Source of the DNA: Aphis gossypii
Taxonomy: Eukaryota > Arthropoda > Insecta > Hemiptera > Aphididae
Length of the DNA stretch: 64,000 nt
Direction of reading: 5' to 3'
NCBI RefSeq assembly: GCF_020184175.1
Contig: NC_065530.1
Location: 81,755,260-81,819,259 of the forward strand
Shown: positions 52,130 through 63,360 of the stretch, one piece after another
Numbering within the stretch: position 1 is the stretch's first letter
Layout: every line of letters begins with the position of its first letter
The notes under the pieces: generated by a model
What the model was told of the DNA's origin: nothing
What the model saw: only the letters and a program-made list of their open reading frames with translations
The model's database searches: none
Translations under genes and position numbers: made by a program

Positions 52130-52480
52130 CTTGTGCGACATAAATATATAACTGTACAGAACTACGACAGACTTATTCTATAGCCGTTTAATTGGATTAC
52201 GTCGGATTCAATTAAATTGGCTTAGAAATGGCAAAAAAAGATTTATACGAATTTTCTAGGAGTTCTATGGCCGAATATTGTTGACAAAATTAATAACCGA
52301 AAGGGTCAAAAATAAGCCTCGTTTTTGTGGCGAAATGGGACTGGGTGAACAAAATAATTGTTTAATTGAAGCAGTGATATGAAAGCTAACCGGAAGAGAC
52401 GTTTTGAAACGGCATAAAATAACAAACACTGCCAACGCCAGGCTTAATTAAGTCACATCATCAATACAAGGAAAAATTCA
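52130..52480. promoter_or_regulatory. Island with ordered homeodomain-like inverted repeat, candidate enhancer
   Basis: TTTAATTG (52187-52194) and CAATTAAA (52209-52216) form a perfect eight-base inverted pair around a 14-base spacer that carries GGATT twice in tandem. TAATTG and GGATTA are core targets of different homeodomain classes. Downstream are AAAGGGTCAAAAATAAG, GAAATGGGACTGGGTGAAC, CTAACCGGAAGAGACG and CTTAATTAAGTCAC, giving some 300 bases of non-repetitive sequence with no long frame. This is the most enhancer-like segment of the window, judged by sequence alone. Confidence 0.38.
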
Positions 52481-53355
52481 ATACGAATATTTTTTTCTCT
52501 CGATATTATTGCTCTGCAAACTTATAACTTTGATTTAAGGGACCAAATAAGCATTTAATCAGAAAAAAACAATACGTAAAAGCGCTTTATTTTTTATTTT
52601 TTGCACATTGTACATAATAATGTATGAAGAAATTTAAGAGTGTGTTAGAAGAAATTTCGACGTTAAAAATTAATTTATAACGATTAAATTAATTAATAAA
52701 CATGATTCTGTAAAGTATATGGTTATTTTGATTTCAATCAACAGTTTAGTAATAAAAAAATTAAAAAATCAGTCTCAATTTATCTTAGAAATTTATAGTT
52801 TCTCTGTCATTTTAATAAAAATACTTAAAGAATATATAAACTTTAATATACTTACTCTTATTTACATATTTGTTACGTATAATATTTTTAAATTTATTTC
52901 ATGTAATTTATTTGGAACACCTCAGAATATATCGTTTAAATTTCCCATATACTATAATAAAATTCACATTGATATTAAGAAAATAATTGTATGATATAAT
53001 CATACATAGACTATTGGAGGTTCCTTTTAAGCTATCAATAATTATTCATTGATTGTTTGGTATTCTTATAAAAAATATATAAATATGTTGCATAAATTAA
53101 TATTTGTATTAATTTTTGTATTTATTTATATATTTAAATTATTAATTTAACATTTTAATAATACAAAGTATTGCCAATAACTTTATTAAATATCTTATAC
53201 TTTAGATGTGATATGTACAGTATACACTATACGTATATGTATGCGTGAGTCTGACAACCAGATTTATTTCAAAGGACCCTAATAACTCTTGGTAAATCCA
53301 GTTGACAAAAATATGTATGACAGATAAATCGGTTAAATGACCTTTAACTGACTAT
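52481..53355. other. AT-rich stretch, nothing recognised
   Basis: A 91-codon plus-strand frame (52719-52994) is isoleucine, asparagine and lysine-rich, as expected from A/T-rich DNA. I do not call it. Confidence 0.45.
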
Positions 53356-53358
53356 ATA

Positions 53359-53763
53359 CTATAATCCAAAAACTAATAATGTATGTTTTATGAAATAAGG
53401 TAGACATTTTGTAATATTTAGTTGAAGATCAAAATACTTATTTCTCATTACTCGAAATATGCAAGTCGTGCTCTGTGAATTTTCGTTATTCTGTACATAG
53501 TGCTTCAATGCATTTGAGTTATTTCTTATTTTTTTTTTTGAGTAAAATGTCTTTTTTTCTGCAGTCTTTGGAGGTGATATTAGTTTCTTACTCTTAGGCC
53601 AAAAAAATGTCAAAACATTGGTTAGAGAGGGGGCACTCTTCACTACGCTATAAAACAGATGACTCTTTTGGACGTAGGTTTTTCTTAAAAATAATTTATT
53701 ATCATAGCATATGCTCGAGAAATAGAGACGAAATCGACAAACTTTATTTAGGTGGTCACGCAT
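53359..53763 (-). CDS. Unrecognised 134-codon open frame below a CpG patch
   Basis: A minus-strand ATG frame of 134 codons begins MRDHLNKVCRFRLYFSS at 53763. It is polar and basic in the middle, with no domain or signal peptide that I recognise and no cysteine or histidine spacing of note. Just upstream on the same strand lies a GC-rich patch (53765-53900) with GAGATGGCGG, a YY1/Pho-type core found in promoter islands, and GGCCGGCC. This layout would suit a small single-exon gene. Against it, a 69-codon frame (53607-53816) overlaps on the other strand, and one frame of this length could arise by chance in a window this size. Confidence 0.25.
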   Translation of the reverse strand: MRDHLNKVCRFRLYFSSICYDNKLFLRKTYVQKSHLFYSVVKSAPSLTNVLTFFWPKSKKLISPPKTAEKKTFYSKKKIRNNSNALKHYVQNNENSQSTTCIFRVMRNKYFDLQLNITKCLPYFIKHTLLVFGL

Positions 53764-53764
53764 T

Positions 53765-53905
53765 GACCCCGCTGTGTGATGTTGGCGAGGATAAATGGCC
53801 GGCCGTTAGCCCATAGGCCGCGATATCCGAGTATTGAAAAATGACCGTTTTCACAAACAACCGCCATCTCGATGGATCCCCAAAAGGCGAAATCGTCGTT
53901 CAGCC
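53765..53905. promoter_or_regulatory. Small CpG-rich promoter-like patch
   Basis: GC-rich words (TGGCCGGCCGTTAGCCC, GGCCGCGATATCCGAG, AACCGCCATCTCGATGG) stand between A/T-rich flanks. The inverted GCCATC core reads as GATGGCGG on the minus strand, facing the 134-codon frame. There is no TATA box at a suitable distance on that strand. Confidence 0.3.
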
Positions 53906-55730
53906 GTTTATATGCTCGTATACATATAAATATATAATATATACACCGCTGGTTGTACCATTAATACAAGACCTTCATTTTTATTCCTTGTTCTCAAATC
54001 ACAATACACACATATAGTTATACTATATACATGAATGAAACGTATTTTTTTAAATAAAATATTATTGTACAAATTAATTTTGTATTGACGTGTTCCAAGT
54101 AAACGATTTTCGTCATTGATGACAATATAAGTGCTACAAGACCGTTAAAAATCCATACACAAACGTAAAATAATACTGAAACGATAATCATATTATATAC
54201 GCTCAGCAAAGATAGTAGGTCTAGTGGCGAATTAAAAAAAAACCCCAGTCTAAAAACATTATAAAAGGCACAATAAAAAATAACATAGATTTAGGGAAAC
54301 ATTTTTATTTTTTAATAAATAGTTTGAACTAAACTTCCTTAATTACAATTAAATTAAATAACAATTAACTTCAAATTGATTAGGCGCCTATCTATAAAAT
54401 ACAACATTAAAAATTATAAGTGAAATATTATACACAATAAGATAAAACTTTTTGAAAACAATTTGTAAAAATGAATAATAAAAATATAAACACAGTGTAA
54501 AGTTTTTCCTTTTTTTCTCGTTCTTGTTGTAAATTACTGATATACAATTAAAATTGCAACTAAGAAGTTTTGTTTTAAGCAAAATATAAATATTGAATGC
54601 AAAATTTTATAAATCCATATTAAAAGATAAATAAAAATAATGTACTAATACTACTTGGTTGTAACCTTGTAAAACTTCTCTCTGCTTTCTGTTCTTCTAA
54701 ATTAATGTTATTTATTATTTTTGGATGATTTAAGTATACATAAAAAATAAATGTATACATGTATGAATACCTATATAGATAATATTCAATTTTATGCGTT
54801 TGATATGTAGTCCTACACATGATCCACATCATTCCTGAAATTGATAAATTAGATCAAATCATTTTCCGTTCCATTCTTTGATATAGTTAAGAAAAAAATT
54901 GTGAGAGATCGAGTTATACGGAAAAAGTAAGTCAATGATTGTCTACGTTTTCTCTGTTAAATTCAGAATTAAGTAGGTCATTTGTTTATACCAACAAATA
55001 CAGCACGAAAATCACTGCCATATTGTTATTCGACAATATGAAATGACGAGAACTACTTGAAAAGGTCAATTGAATCGAATAATTTGTTGTGCTACGTATT
55101 TTATTTTGATGTGCAATAATACATTTCACAACAGATTTCTTAAATCTGATACAATCAATTTAAATGCCAATATGATTAGTGTAAATTGTACATACTGGCT
55201 ATAGGTACTTTCGATGGTTTCCAAATATATGAGCGTACATAAGAAAAATACGATTCCGACGGAAAACATTCATGAGTTTATTTCTCTCGTCACAAATCAT
55301 ATTATATTTTATATATTCGTGTGCATAAAACCGTATAGACAAACCGTCATTATTCTTGGTTTTATTATTTTTTTTATTTCTATAAAGATTTATCCACGTA
55401 CCAGTAGTATCACTATACGATATACATATACGCACTTTTCGTTAAAAAAAGATATGAACATTTTAAATATTTATTTAAAAAACAATATTTAAATTATTAT
55501 TTACGATAAATTAAATATGTTAAAGATCTAGTTATTCTATTATCAAGCAATTAAACTTTTAAAAATCATTTAAATATAATGTATGATTAAATTCTCCGTT
55601 TGGCTTGCACACCACAACTGCTGGTAATGCAATAATCCAAATTGCTTAAAAGTGCTATATTTCTCTCTAGTTAGATACTATTTTAGAATATGGCACGATA
55701 ATTATTTGGAACTATCATCAAATTAGCTTA
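53906..55730. other. AT-rich stretch, nothing recognised
   Basis: Overlapping frames of 60-92 codons on both strands near 54020-54830 and 55200-55490 have only A/T-driven composition. I do not call them. Confidence 0.45.
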
Positions 55731-55733
55731 AAA

Positions 55734-56073
55734 AATAAAATTCAACCTATTTATAACAGGCTTTTACTTGTGTACTATCTAATAAAACGAAAAAAACTGA
55801 AACATCTGTTGAATAACTACCAGACCATTTTAATATCTAAGTCATTTGAAAATAGAAAAAAAAATAATGATTTGCTTTGGCTCTACAAATTACTCAATTC
55901 TCAAATTGACTGCCTAGAACTACTGAGTCAAATAACTTTAAAAGTCCTTAGTTATTTTAACTCGATTAACTCAAACATTCTTCACAATTACCTACCACTA
56001 AAATCATTATCTTCATCATTTTGCTCCGATTAATAGAATGTTAACTATTGGATATTCATTAAAAAAAACTTAG
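55734..56073 (+). mobile_element. Frameshifted 3' end of a non-LTR retrotransposon (LINE) reverse-transcriptase ORF
   Basis: The frame read from about 55734 contains the block KKNNDLLWLYKLLNSQIDCL, followed by ELLSQITLKVLSYF and HNYLPLKS. This order (a basic RR/KK, DLxxLYKLLN, IDCxELLS, then an NY motif) is what I know from the segment after the polymerase domain at the C-terminus of insect LINE ORF2 proteins. The frame ends at TAA 56031-56033. One base over, the expected PINRM motif (CCG ATT AAT AGA ATG, 56026-56040) continues for about ten more codons to TAG at 56071. It is therefore a 5'-truncated copy killed by a +1-type frameshift. The catalytic domain and endonuclease are absent. Confidence 0.75.
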
Positions 56074-56455
56074 ATTTTTTTTTAAATGATAATTCAATCA
56101 GGTTACAATTTGTATTCAAATATGAAATCTAATCATAATAATTTAGTTTTATTATCTTTTATTTATCTATAAATGTTTAGCTATCATATTTTCTATTGGT
56201 TAAATAACTTGAACTTTTACATATATATATTTTTGTTTTGTAACTCTATTAAACCCATTATAGACGTTAATTATTATTAAATAAATAAATATTATATTTT
56301 TGGAGAATTATCGTAAAGGTGTATATTACAATAAAAATGGATTTAATGTTTATTTATAATAGTAAAGTATTTATACATAAAAAAAATAAAAACATTTTTG
56401 AATAAATAATGCTATGCAAAAATAAAATATATTATTCAAAGAAATATGAGAAATT
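56074..56455. other. AT-rich stretch downstream of the LINE fragment
   Basis: It may include the 3' UTR of the retrotransposon, but no poly(A) tail or target-site duplication can be made out. Confidence 0.35.
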
Positions 56456-56459
56456 TAAA

Positions 56460-57090
56460 ATAACCCTGCGCGACGACGGCCTATCTCGTAGTTCGCATAA
56501 TATTTTAAAAATGTTTGGTTCACACCCAATGATTTACAGACAACTCTAAATAATATTTCCGATTTTTTTTTCATCCTAAATGTATTTATGTCATGTGCTT
56601 CGTGTATATAAAAGAATCAACATTTAATAAGATGTTCAGTTTTATTATTTTCAGTGCCCTTTAGCTGTGATTTTTGATATCTCCGGAGTAGCCCCAGATA
56701 CAAACAACTATTATAACTACTATATTATAATATTATGTAAATGTCATTATATTATTTATGAAACTCGACGGAAAAAATCGGATTAAGAGAAAAAAAAATT
56801 TAAACAGACACGTATAGCTACATTTCAGTTACCCTGTTAACGGATCAGAAAGCGTCACGTGGTTTATGTTTCCGATTTCCCATATAGGCTATAGATAGGA
56901 TTTGACAAAAACAAAAATCAAAACCCATAGTCCCAATGCGCTAATTTTCTCAGAACCTACTTGCATATTTAAATTATATGGAACCTTATTTTATCGCGCT
57001 TTGTGACCCTTTGAAACGATATTGTATTACAGGTAAAATGCATATAGGTAATACATACGACATTGGTAATTCGATCGGATATGACAATGT
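56460..57090. other. Discontinuous higher-complexity island
   Basis: Patches of mixed composition are spread over 600 bases: CCTGCGCGACGACGGCC near 56465, TATCTCCGGAGTAGCCCC near 56677, and CAGAAAGCGTCACGTGG near 56846 (containing a CACGTG E-box). CATAGTCCCAATGCGC lies near 56926. No long frame or splice pair is present. They are candidate regulatory elements. Confidence 0.25.
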
Positions 57091-59179
57091 ATACGTTTTA
57101 TTTATAAATTGTAACAACGTAGTACCCATATGTCATTGTAGTTAATATAGTAAAAACGATAATATAATATAATATTATTTTTATGTTACATAATATTATG
57201 TACACGTACCTAATTGTTTGTGTTTGCGGAATAATTCTATAAAACAAAATAGCTCATATAATTCGATAAACTTGCATCATCAACGTACATATTATCATAG
57301 TCTGTATCCATCAATTTATATATGATTTAAACCAAAATTTTAATATTATTGTATATTTATTTATACATTTATACTTAATGAAGAATTTTCATTACAATAA
57401 CGGTTGATAATCATAACACACAAACCAGTGAGCACCGTCTATAGACTCACATATATTTTTACAAAATTGTATTTACGTTTTTATTTTAACAAATTCTCAA
57501 ATTGTTGAATATTTTTCTATTTCCATTATACGTATTTCTATATTCTGAGAATTAATTCTGATTCATTTTAAATATTAAAATTTTATCATAACATATATTT
57601 ATGATTTCTATAAATCATATTGTTTTTATAAAATATTATGGTCGAGATTCTCAAGTGCAACTTAATTCTGAGTAATGTTTTTGGTTGAACCCAAAAATGA
57701 ATAATTAATTTGAAGTTAATTTACCATTAACTTTCCATAATGTCATTAGCCAGTTCTGTCATCCACTATTATCTTTTATCTTTGGCAAATTTTAATACAA
57801 TTATACTTGTCTGGTTACTTTTTAGTGTTTTTTGCGTTTTATTATTAAAAAATTGACACCATTTTTCAAAAAATGTAGACATTTTTAGTGGTTTTGCAGT
57901 TTGTTGCCAACTCTTTAATCTTTTATATTAGTTTTATTAAAATACGCTTTAAAATAAATAACCAAAAAAGGAATTTATAAAATATCTATATCATAATTTA
58001 ACTATAAATTAAGTTGGCATTCGTTTTTATGAAATATAATACTTCAGCTCGTAAAATGTAAATATTTTACTAAAAACTAACTTATAAAAGAAAATTATAC
58101 TTCTTAAAAACAAGCTGTATAATAAAATTTTTATGTGAATGTCGTCAATTATTCTTAAAAATATTAAGTGTGATAAAAAAAAAAAAATTATAATAATAAT
58201 TTTGCTAGGTACATTTCTTTGATACAAAATATTCTTTTGTTTGAAGTAAAAGAAAAAGTACTAATTACGGCATTTCGATACTTTCGTTGTCTGTTATTAC
58301 GATTCACGCTTTCAAAGTTTTTTTTCTTGTTCATATAAAATTGAATTTAATCTATGTTACCAACTTTCCTTGTAAACTATCAATCATCTTTGTATACCTC
58401 AAAGTCGGTTCCCAGGTGTGTTTTACATATTATCTTGTTAACTAGTATTCTCGTAATTAAATATAAAATTGCATGGTATTATTATTTATTATTATTAAAA
58501 ACAATACCTAAATATATCTTTTGTATAATTTTATATTATTATATAGTATTTGTATAATTAAATTGTTTACTCAGGAAACAATAATTGAAGAATTACATTA
58601 TATTTAAAATATACTTATAAATGAACCCTATCTCGAGTTTATTCTTCTATAAACGATATACTCAAGTCGGGACCTACTTAAATTTGGTTAAATTAATACA
58701 ATATAAAACATTCTACTTTTGTAAATGAAACTTTCGTACATTCTGAAATACCTCTGTTTTGGAAGGCAGGAAGTCAAAGTTTGTCACTATGTCTGACGGT
58801 TTCAAATAATCGTACTAACATTCCAAAACTACTACAAATAAGTATAAACTTGTATTACAATACTATAATATGATCATAATTTGAAATTTCGTAAATTTAT
58901 ATGATGAATAGGTATACACTTAATTTAGGTATAACTTGATATAATAATTAAGCATTTTTCTTAAGATTATAATACTATCGCTATAAAAAAATAATTAACA
59001 TGCAATATTTGCACTATTCATCTAGCTTTAACAGTATTTAATGACAATAATAATCAAATATTTTTGTTTGTAAAGTTCAAAAATTAATCATTGTATATTA
59101 TTATTGATACATTATCTTATAAAATTCTTAAAATTCTGTATTGTTTTTTAATAAAATGTATAAATCATAAACACATCAT

Positions 59180-59182
<3 letters not shown>

Positions 59183-59217
<35 letters not shown>
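59183..59217. repeat. AT dinucleotide microsatellite, 35 bases
   Basis: The longest uninterrupted AT run of the window. It is likely to be polymorphic and cruciform-prone. Confidence 0.95.
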
Positions 59218-59221
<4 letters not shown>

Positions 59222-59938
59222 TTAACAATAAAATGATATTAAAATATCTATATTTAAAATTTTAAAATATTCATTTTATGAGCTTATAAAATTTATGAGA
59301 TATAAGATAACTATAGTTTAAGAGCCGAAACACCTAACTCCAAAAGAACCTAAAAGATTTCATTGAAAATAATGTTTGAATTTGTACAGCAATTAAGTTG
59401 TAAATTAAATAATATTTAAGTTTAAAATAATCTTTAAATAAATAGCTTATTATAACAATCTAAAATAAATCTAGAATTTAATAGTTGATTCATTATTTTA
59501 TCAAACGCTTAAAAATAGAATCAAATTTTTAAATAATAAAAAACCACATTTAATTTTTATTAAAAAAATAATTGATTACAAAATATGAAATCAAAATCTC
59601 GTAGTTAAACCATTTAATGTTTTCTGTATAATATACAATAATCAGATATAAATCTTGGTAAAATTTATTATAATTTTCAAACTATATAAATCGTATTATA
59701 CGTATATTGCATTTAGTTTAAAACTATAATAATATATCCTGTTTCCTTAGATTGCCATTATATGCAAATAAACCTTTCTCGGATTCAGACTCTTGTGTAA
59801 TATATTATGACCAGTTGAAATTAAAATTAAATTATTCCATATTTCCTGCACGGACTAAGAATTATTAAACTAAATGTAATCGAAAGATACCTACTATACT
59901 TGTTAGTTGCAAATATTTGTATGATATTTACGGCATAT

Positions 59939-59961
59939 TGTACATTGTACAACAATGTACA
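59939..59961. repeat. Short perfect inverted repeat
   Basis: TGTACATTGT (59939-59948) and ACAATGTACA (59952-59961) are perfect reverse complements around a three-base loop. It is too short for a microRNA precursor and no function is assigned. Confidence 0.8.
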
Positions 59962-61314
59962 TTCCATACAGATAAATCTACGAGAAATAATGTTTTACTG
60001 TTTAATATGATAATAATAATTATTATACATTTCGACCAAGATAGCACTATAAAAGTTGTTGACTTATAGAAGATATATAACAAAATAATAATTTTGGCCC
60101 AGTTGAGAAAGATCTCTTAATTATAATTACATTATTCTTATAAGCATATAGACATTTTATTTTTTAATAATAACACAGTAGGTTTCTTCTTCTACGCTAT
60201 CTTTGTTAATTTATTTATTTTTGTGAGCTGAAATTTGAATGATATTAAACATAAAGTATTTATATAATAGCATTTATATGTTCTTCATAAATACCAAATA
60301 AATAAATCAATGTCATGCATTGACTTATTTTAGGAAAAAATTTTATCTCAGTGATTCAATTTCTGATCATGATAGCAATGTTGATACAGTCATGAAACTC
60401 AAAACAGTCTAAATAGTTGTTATGATTGAATAAAAAAAATCATTTCTGAAATATTTGCATAGCATACTACGCAAAATATTTGTTCTGTTAACTAACATAA
60501 TATAATATTCTATTGTACTGTGACAAAATGTATTTACTTTTTTTTCTTGTATGGAACCATTATATAGATTGTATAAAAATAAATTTAAGTTAAAATAAAA
60601 ATTATTTTTTACTCTTATAGATTTATATTAAATACTGTAAAACTTACAAACACTGTATTATATGATTTAATCATAAAATTCTATAAAACTCGAACACTTA
60701 AGTACTTAAATTTCATAAATTTTACTCTAATTACTAATTAGTGATTATGGTTCCATTAAATATACTTGATACTTACATACAATTTTAAATATAACGTAAC
60801 AATTTTGTTAAATCTCTTGTATTTTTATCACTGCAGTGATATTCTAGAACACGTGATGGGTTCTGTAATTATGAAGTTATATGTTAATAATGGGTTAAAG
60901 TAGTCTTGTCAATAATCTTATTATCCTAAAGTTGGAATTTTATCATTAATATTACTTTGATCTCATCTCTAGATATACGCGAGAGCTTGATTGTCATTCT
61001 CAAGAGTATGTTTTCTGTAGAATAATATAATTTAATATCTTCCTCTAAATTGACTATTTGGAATTCCGAAATTCATCACTGATAAGACAATACATGTTTA
61101 ATTAATCCAGTGCGTATGTGTGCTGAGTTAAAGGTATTAATTTAAAACAATTGAGTTTCATTTTGTATATATGAAATGGTCCGTAAAATCCATTGTAGGT
61201 TTCACTTGGAAAAACTATAGGCTTTAACAATACCGTAGAAAACCTTTTTATTCAGAACTTTACCCAATATCTGATAGAAAGTTCATCCACTTGAAAATAA
61301 CCAATTTTTTAACC

Positions 61315-61730
61315 TGTCGTTACTCGCATGAGGTAAATAATTACCCAGCTTATTTTTATTTATAATTTTATGAGTGTTATCGTCATAATAAATATTCGTA
61401 CATTTCTATAGCCTCGAATAATGTGTTTATAGATAAAATTTAACTGGTTTTGTGTTATCTTGGATTTTCATTCAATTGCTAGGAGTGCATAAAGTGATCA
61501 GCAATAGTGTTTTAGAAATAATTTACCCCTGCGAGTAATTCATTCTTAGTTTTTTATCCATAACAGTTTTTGATAATTTTTTTATAATGTAATTTTATGT
61601 TATGATTATGGTCTTAATAAAATTTGATAACCAATTGTTTACATCTAAGTTGGTTTTAATTTATTTATTCTTAATTTATAAAATACGAAAAAGAACTTGG
61701 AAAAAACACCCCATGCGAGTAAAAGTGACA
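61315..61730. mobile_element. MITE-like unit with TGTC...GACA inverted ends and a third internal motif copy
   Basis: The left end reads TGTCGTTACTCGCATGAGGT (61315-61334). The right end (61707-61730), read in reverse complement, is TGTCACTTTTACTCGCATGG followed by GGT. Apart from a short indel the two match over about 20 bases and lie 416 bp apart in inverted orientation, as in a small DNA transposon. A third copy of the core, TTTACCCCTGCGAGTAA, lies inside at 61522-61538 in the right-end orientation. There is no transposase frame and no clear target-site duplication. A cluster of binding sites for one factor is the alternative. Confidence 0.4.
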
Positions 61731-62780
61731 ACGGAAACAATGCTAATAACGACGAGTTAAACTATATATATTATATATATTCCTATATATAGGGAGATTT
61801 TATTCTAATGCAAACAGGTATAAGAACAAGTGATCTAAACGAAAAATAAAAAACAAGTGTAATAAAAAAAAAAATAATGTATGAATGGAATTGTTCATTA
61901 AAAGCCTATAAATATCATATAATTGTATTGAAGTTACTTATACATAAAAGTAAATTTATTTGTTTCAATAAATGTACCATTAATATTGTTACATTAATTC
62001 GATTAGAATAAAATCATAAGAAAAAAAACTTAACATTACCATAAACTTCATTTAAAAACAGTAAATAATAAACCATAAATGGTGAATTAGTTGGATGATA
62101 TTAAATCACATATGCCTAAAATAATAACCTAAACTGAAAACTTTAAGTTGCATAGCATAAATATAATTTGTTACACTCCTTGCAGAATATTACATATGAT
62201 TTTAATTATATTTAGCTATTTAAATTTCAATGTTAATTACAACAATATAGTATAATTTAAATCATATATCACAATAAATAGTACAATTAATATCTATACA
62301 TTTTTAGTTTTGATTTTCTATTTAAAATAGTTAAATGATAACAATTTAAATTAACATTAAAAAAAATATAAGTTCCTTTGTTAACAAGTTGAACTTAAAT
62401 CGTAGATTCATAAGGATACATTTTTACTAACGATTGCACATTAAACTAATTTTCATTTTTATTTTTATGTTTTTGGATAAAATATATGTTTTTATGTAAT
62501 TATAACTTAAATTTGCCAGACAACTCATGTCAATTGTTTCTAGAAGAACAATGTCTCCATTATAAAAACAGTTTTTCATTTGAAAAAAATGAATAAATAA
62601 ATAAACTTATAAGATTCATGTCACGTGAATTAAACCCTTATTGCTACATTTAGATACGTTTCGTGATACTGTTTACTATTAGATATTATTATGATTCTGT
62701 GAGCATTATAAGGTTATTTTTAATATTCGAAGTACATAATATATACTTACATATATTTTTATTTATTTATTATTTTTTTT
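61731..62780. other. AT-rich stretch, nothing recognised
   Basis: Low-complexity sequence with a TA-rich palindromic patch near 61762-61792. No gene is visible. Confidence 0.45.
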
Positions 62781-62792
62781 TTTTTTTTGTAG

Positions 62793-62845
62793 TGTCTGTT
62801 AAAATTATTTTTCCAAACCAAATGTTCGTGAGCCGTTGCATTTAA
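62793..62845 (+). CDS. Candidate short terminal exon, product unknown
   Basis: A run of 16 or more T followed by GTAG (ending at 62792) is the strongest poly-T acceptor in the right half. After two bases a frame reads SVKIIFPNQMFVSRCI and stops at TAA (62843-62845). GTGAGC at 62828-62833 could instead act as a donor and make a 35-base internal exon. The peptide shows no family features, and 16 open codons are common by chance, so only the acceptor supports the call. Confidence 0.15.
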
Positions 62846-63129
62846 ACTACTCGTAAATATATTTATTGTTTATACAAAATATATGCGTAAGCTCAATTTT
62901 GTTGTCTGTGCAATAGAAAGATTTGTGTAAAAATTGTTGTTTGTCCCGAAAAACGACGAAACGTGACAGTATTACAAAATGACCGTGGTCGGCTCCTGAA
63001 ACCCGAACAGTAAATACATTTTTTCTTCCATATTCTTCTTTATTTATCTCGCCTACTATATATATTTATATTATATATATCTGCCTGTGTGTCTGTGTGT
63101 CTGTTATACTTCTCATTGTTTCGTTGAAT

Positions 63130-63360
63130 GAATTATACGCATAAAAATACAGAGGCCAGCGGTTACGTGACCTTCATGACAGGGCACGCTGTGGACAATT
63201 CGTGAATGGACGCCGCCACAGCCTCCGGAGTAAACAAAAATATTGTTGGGGTATAAAACTATAAACGCAATATAATATAGATATACTGTTATTTTTTTCC
63301 ATCGTTATGGTCGCTTTCTTACTTACAACCCTCATCCTCAGCCTCCGTGAAAGTTAATTG
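63130..63360. other. GC-richer island near the right edge with a minus-strand donor
   Basis: Mixed, CpG-containing sequence (GAGGCCAGCGGTTACGTGAC, GGACGCCGCCACAGCCTCCGG) has several frames open on both strands: a plus-strand frame reading EASGYVTFMTGHAVDNS, and minus-strand frames including FTPEAVAASIHELSTACPVM. ACTTAC at 63321-63326 is a consensus donor (GTAAGT) on the minus strand, directly after GGATGAGGGTT. It is a possible small exon or promoter patch, and the strand is undecided. Confidence 0.25.

Larger units (their letters stand above)
57091..61310. other. AT-rich desert with microsatellite and a small palindrome
   Basis: Mainly low-complexity. About 57640-57900 and 60830-61300 are somewhat more complex and might be old interspersed repeats, but I cannot find a second copy in the window. 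No gene is seen. Confidence 0.4.

Noticed and set aside
24430..53900. ATGGCGG/GCCAT words in several islands as Polycomb response elements
   Set aside because: The words are expected at this frequency in GC-richer DNA and no clustered GAGA sites accompany them.
57640..57900. Interspersed repeat around TTGGTTGAACCCAAAAATG
   Set aside because: It looks like repeat sequence I have seen in aphids, but no second copy or terminal structure is visible here, so it is not called.
59939..59961. MicroRNA precursor
   Set aside because: Ten-base arms with a three-base loop are far too short, and flanking bases do not extend the stem.
63180..63250. Minus-strand FVYSGGCGG as a Kunitz-type signature
   Set aside because: The surrounding residues do not give the cysteine spacing of a Kunitz domain, and two other frames are equally open. 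It is a chance resemblance.
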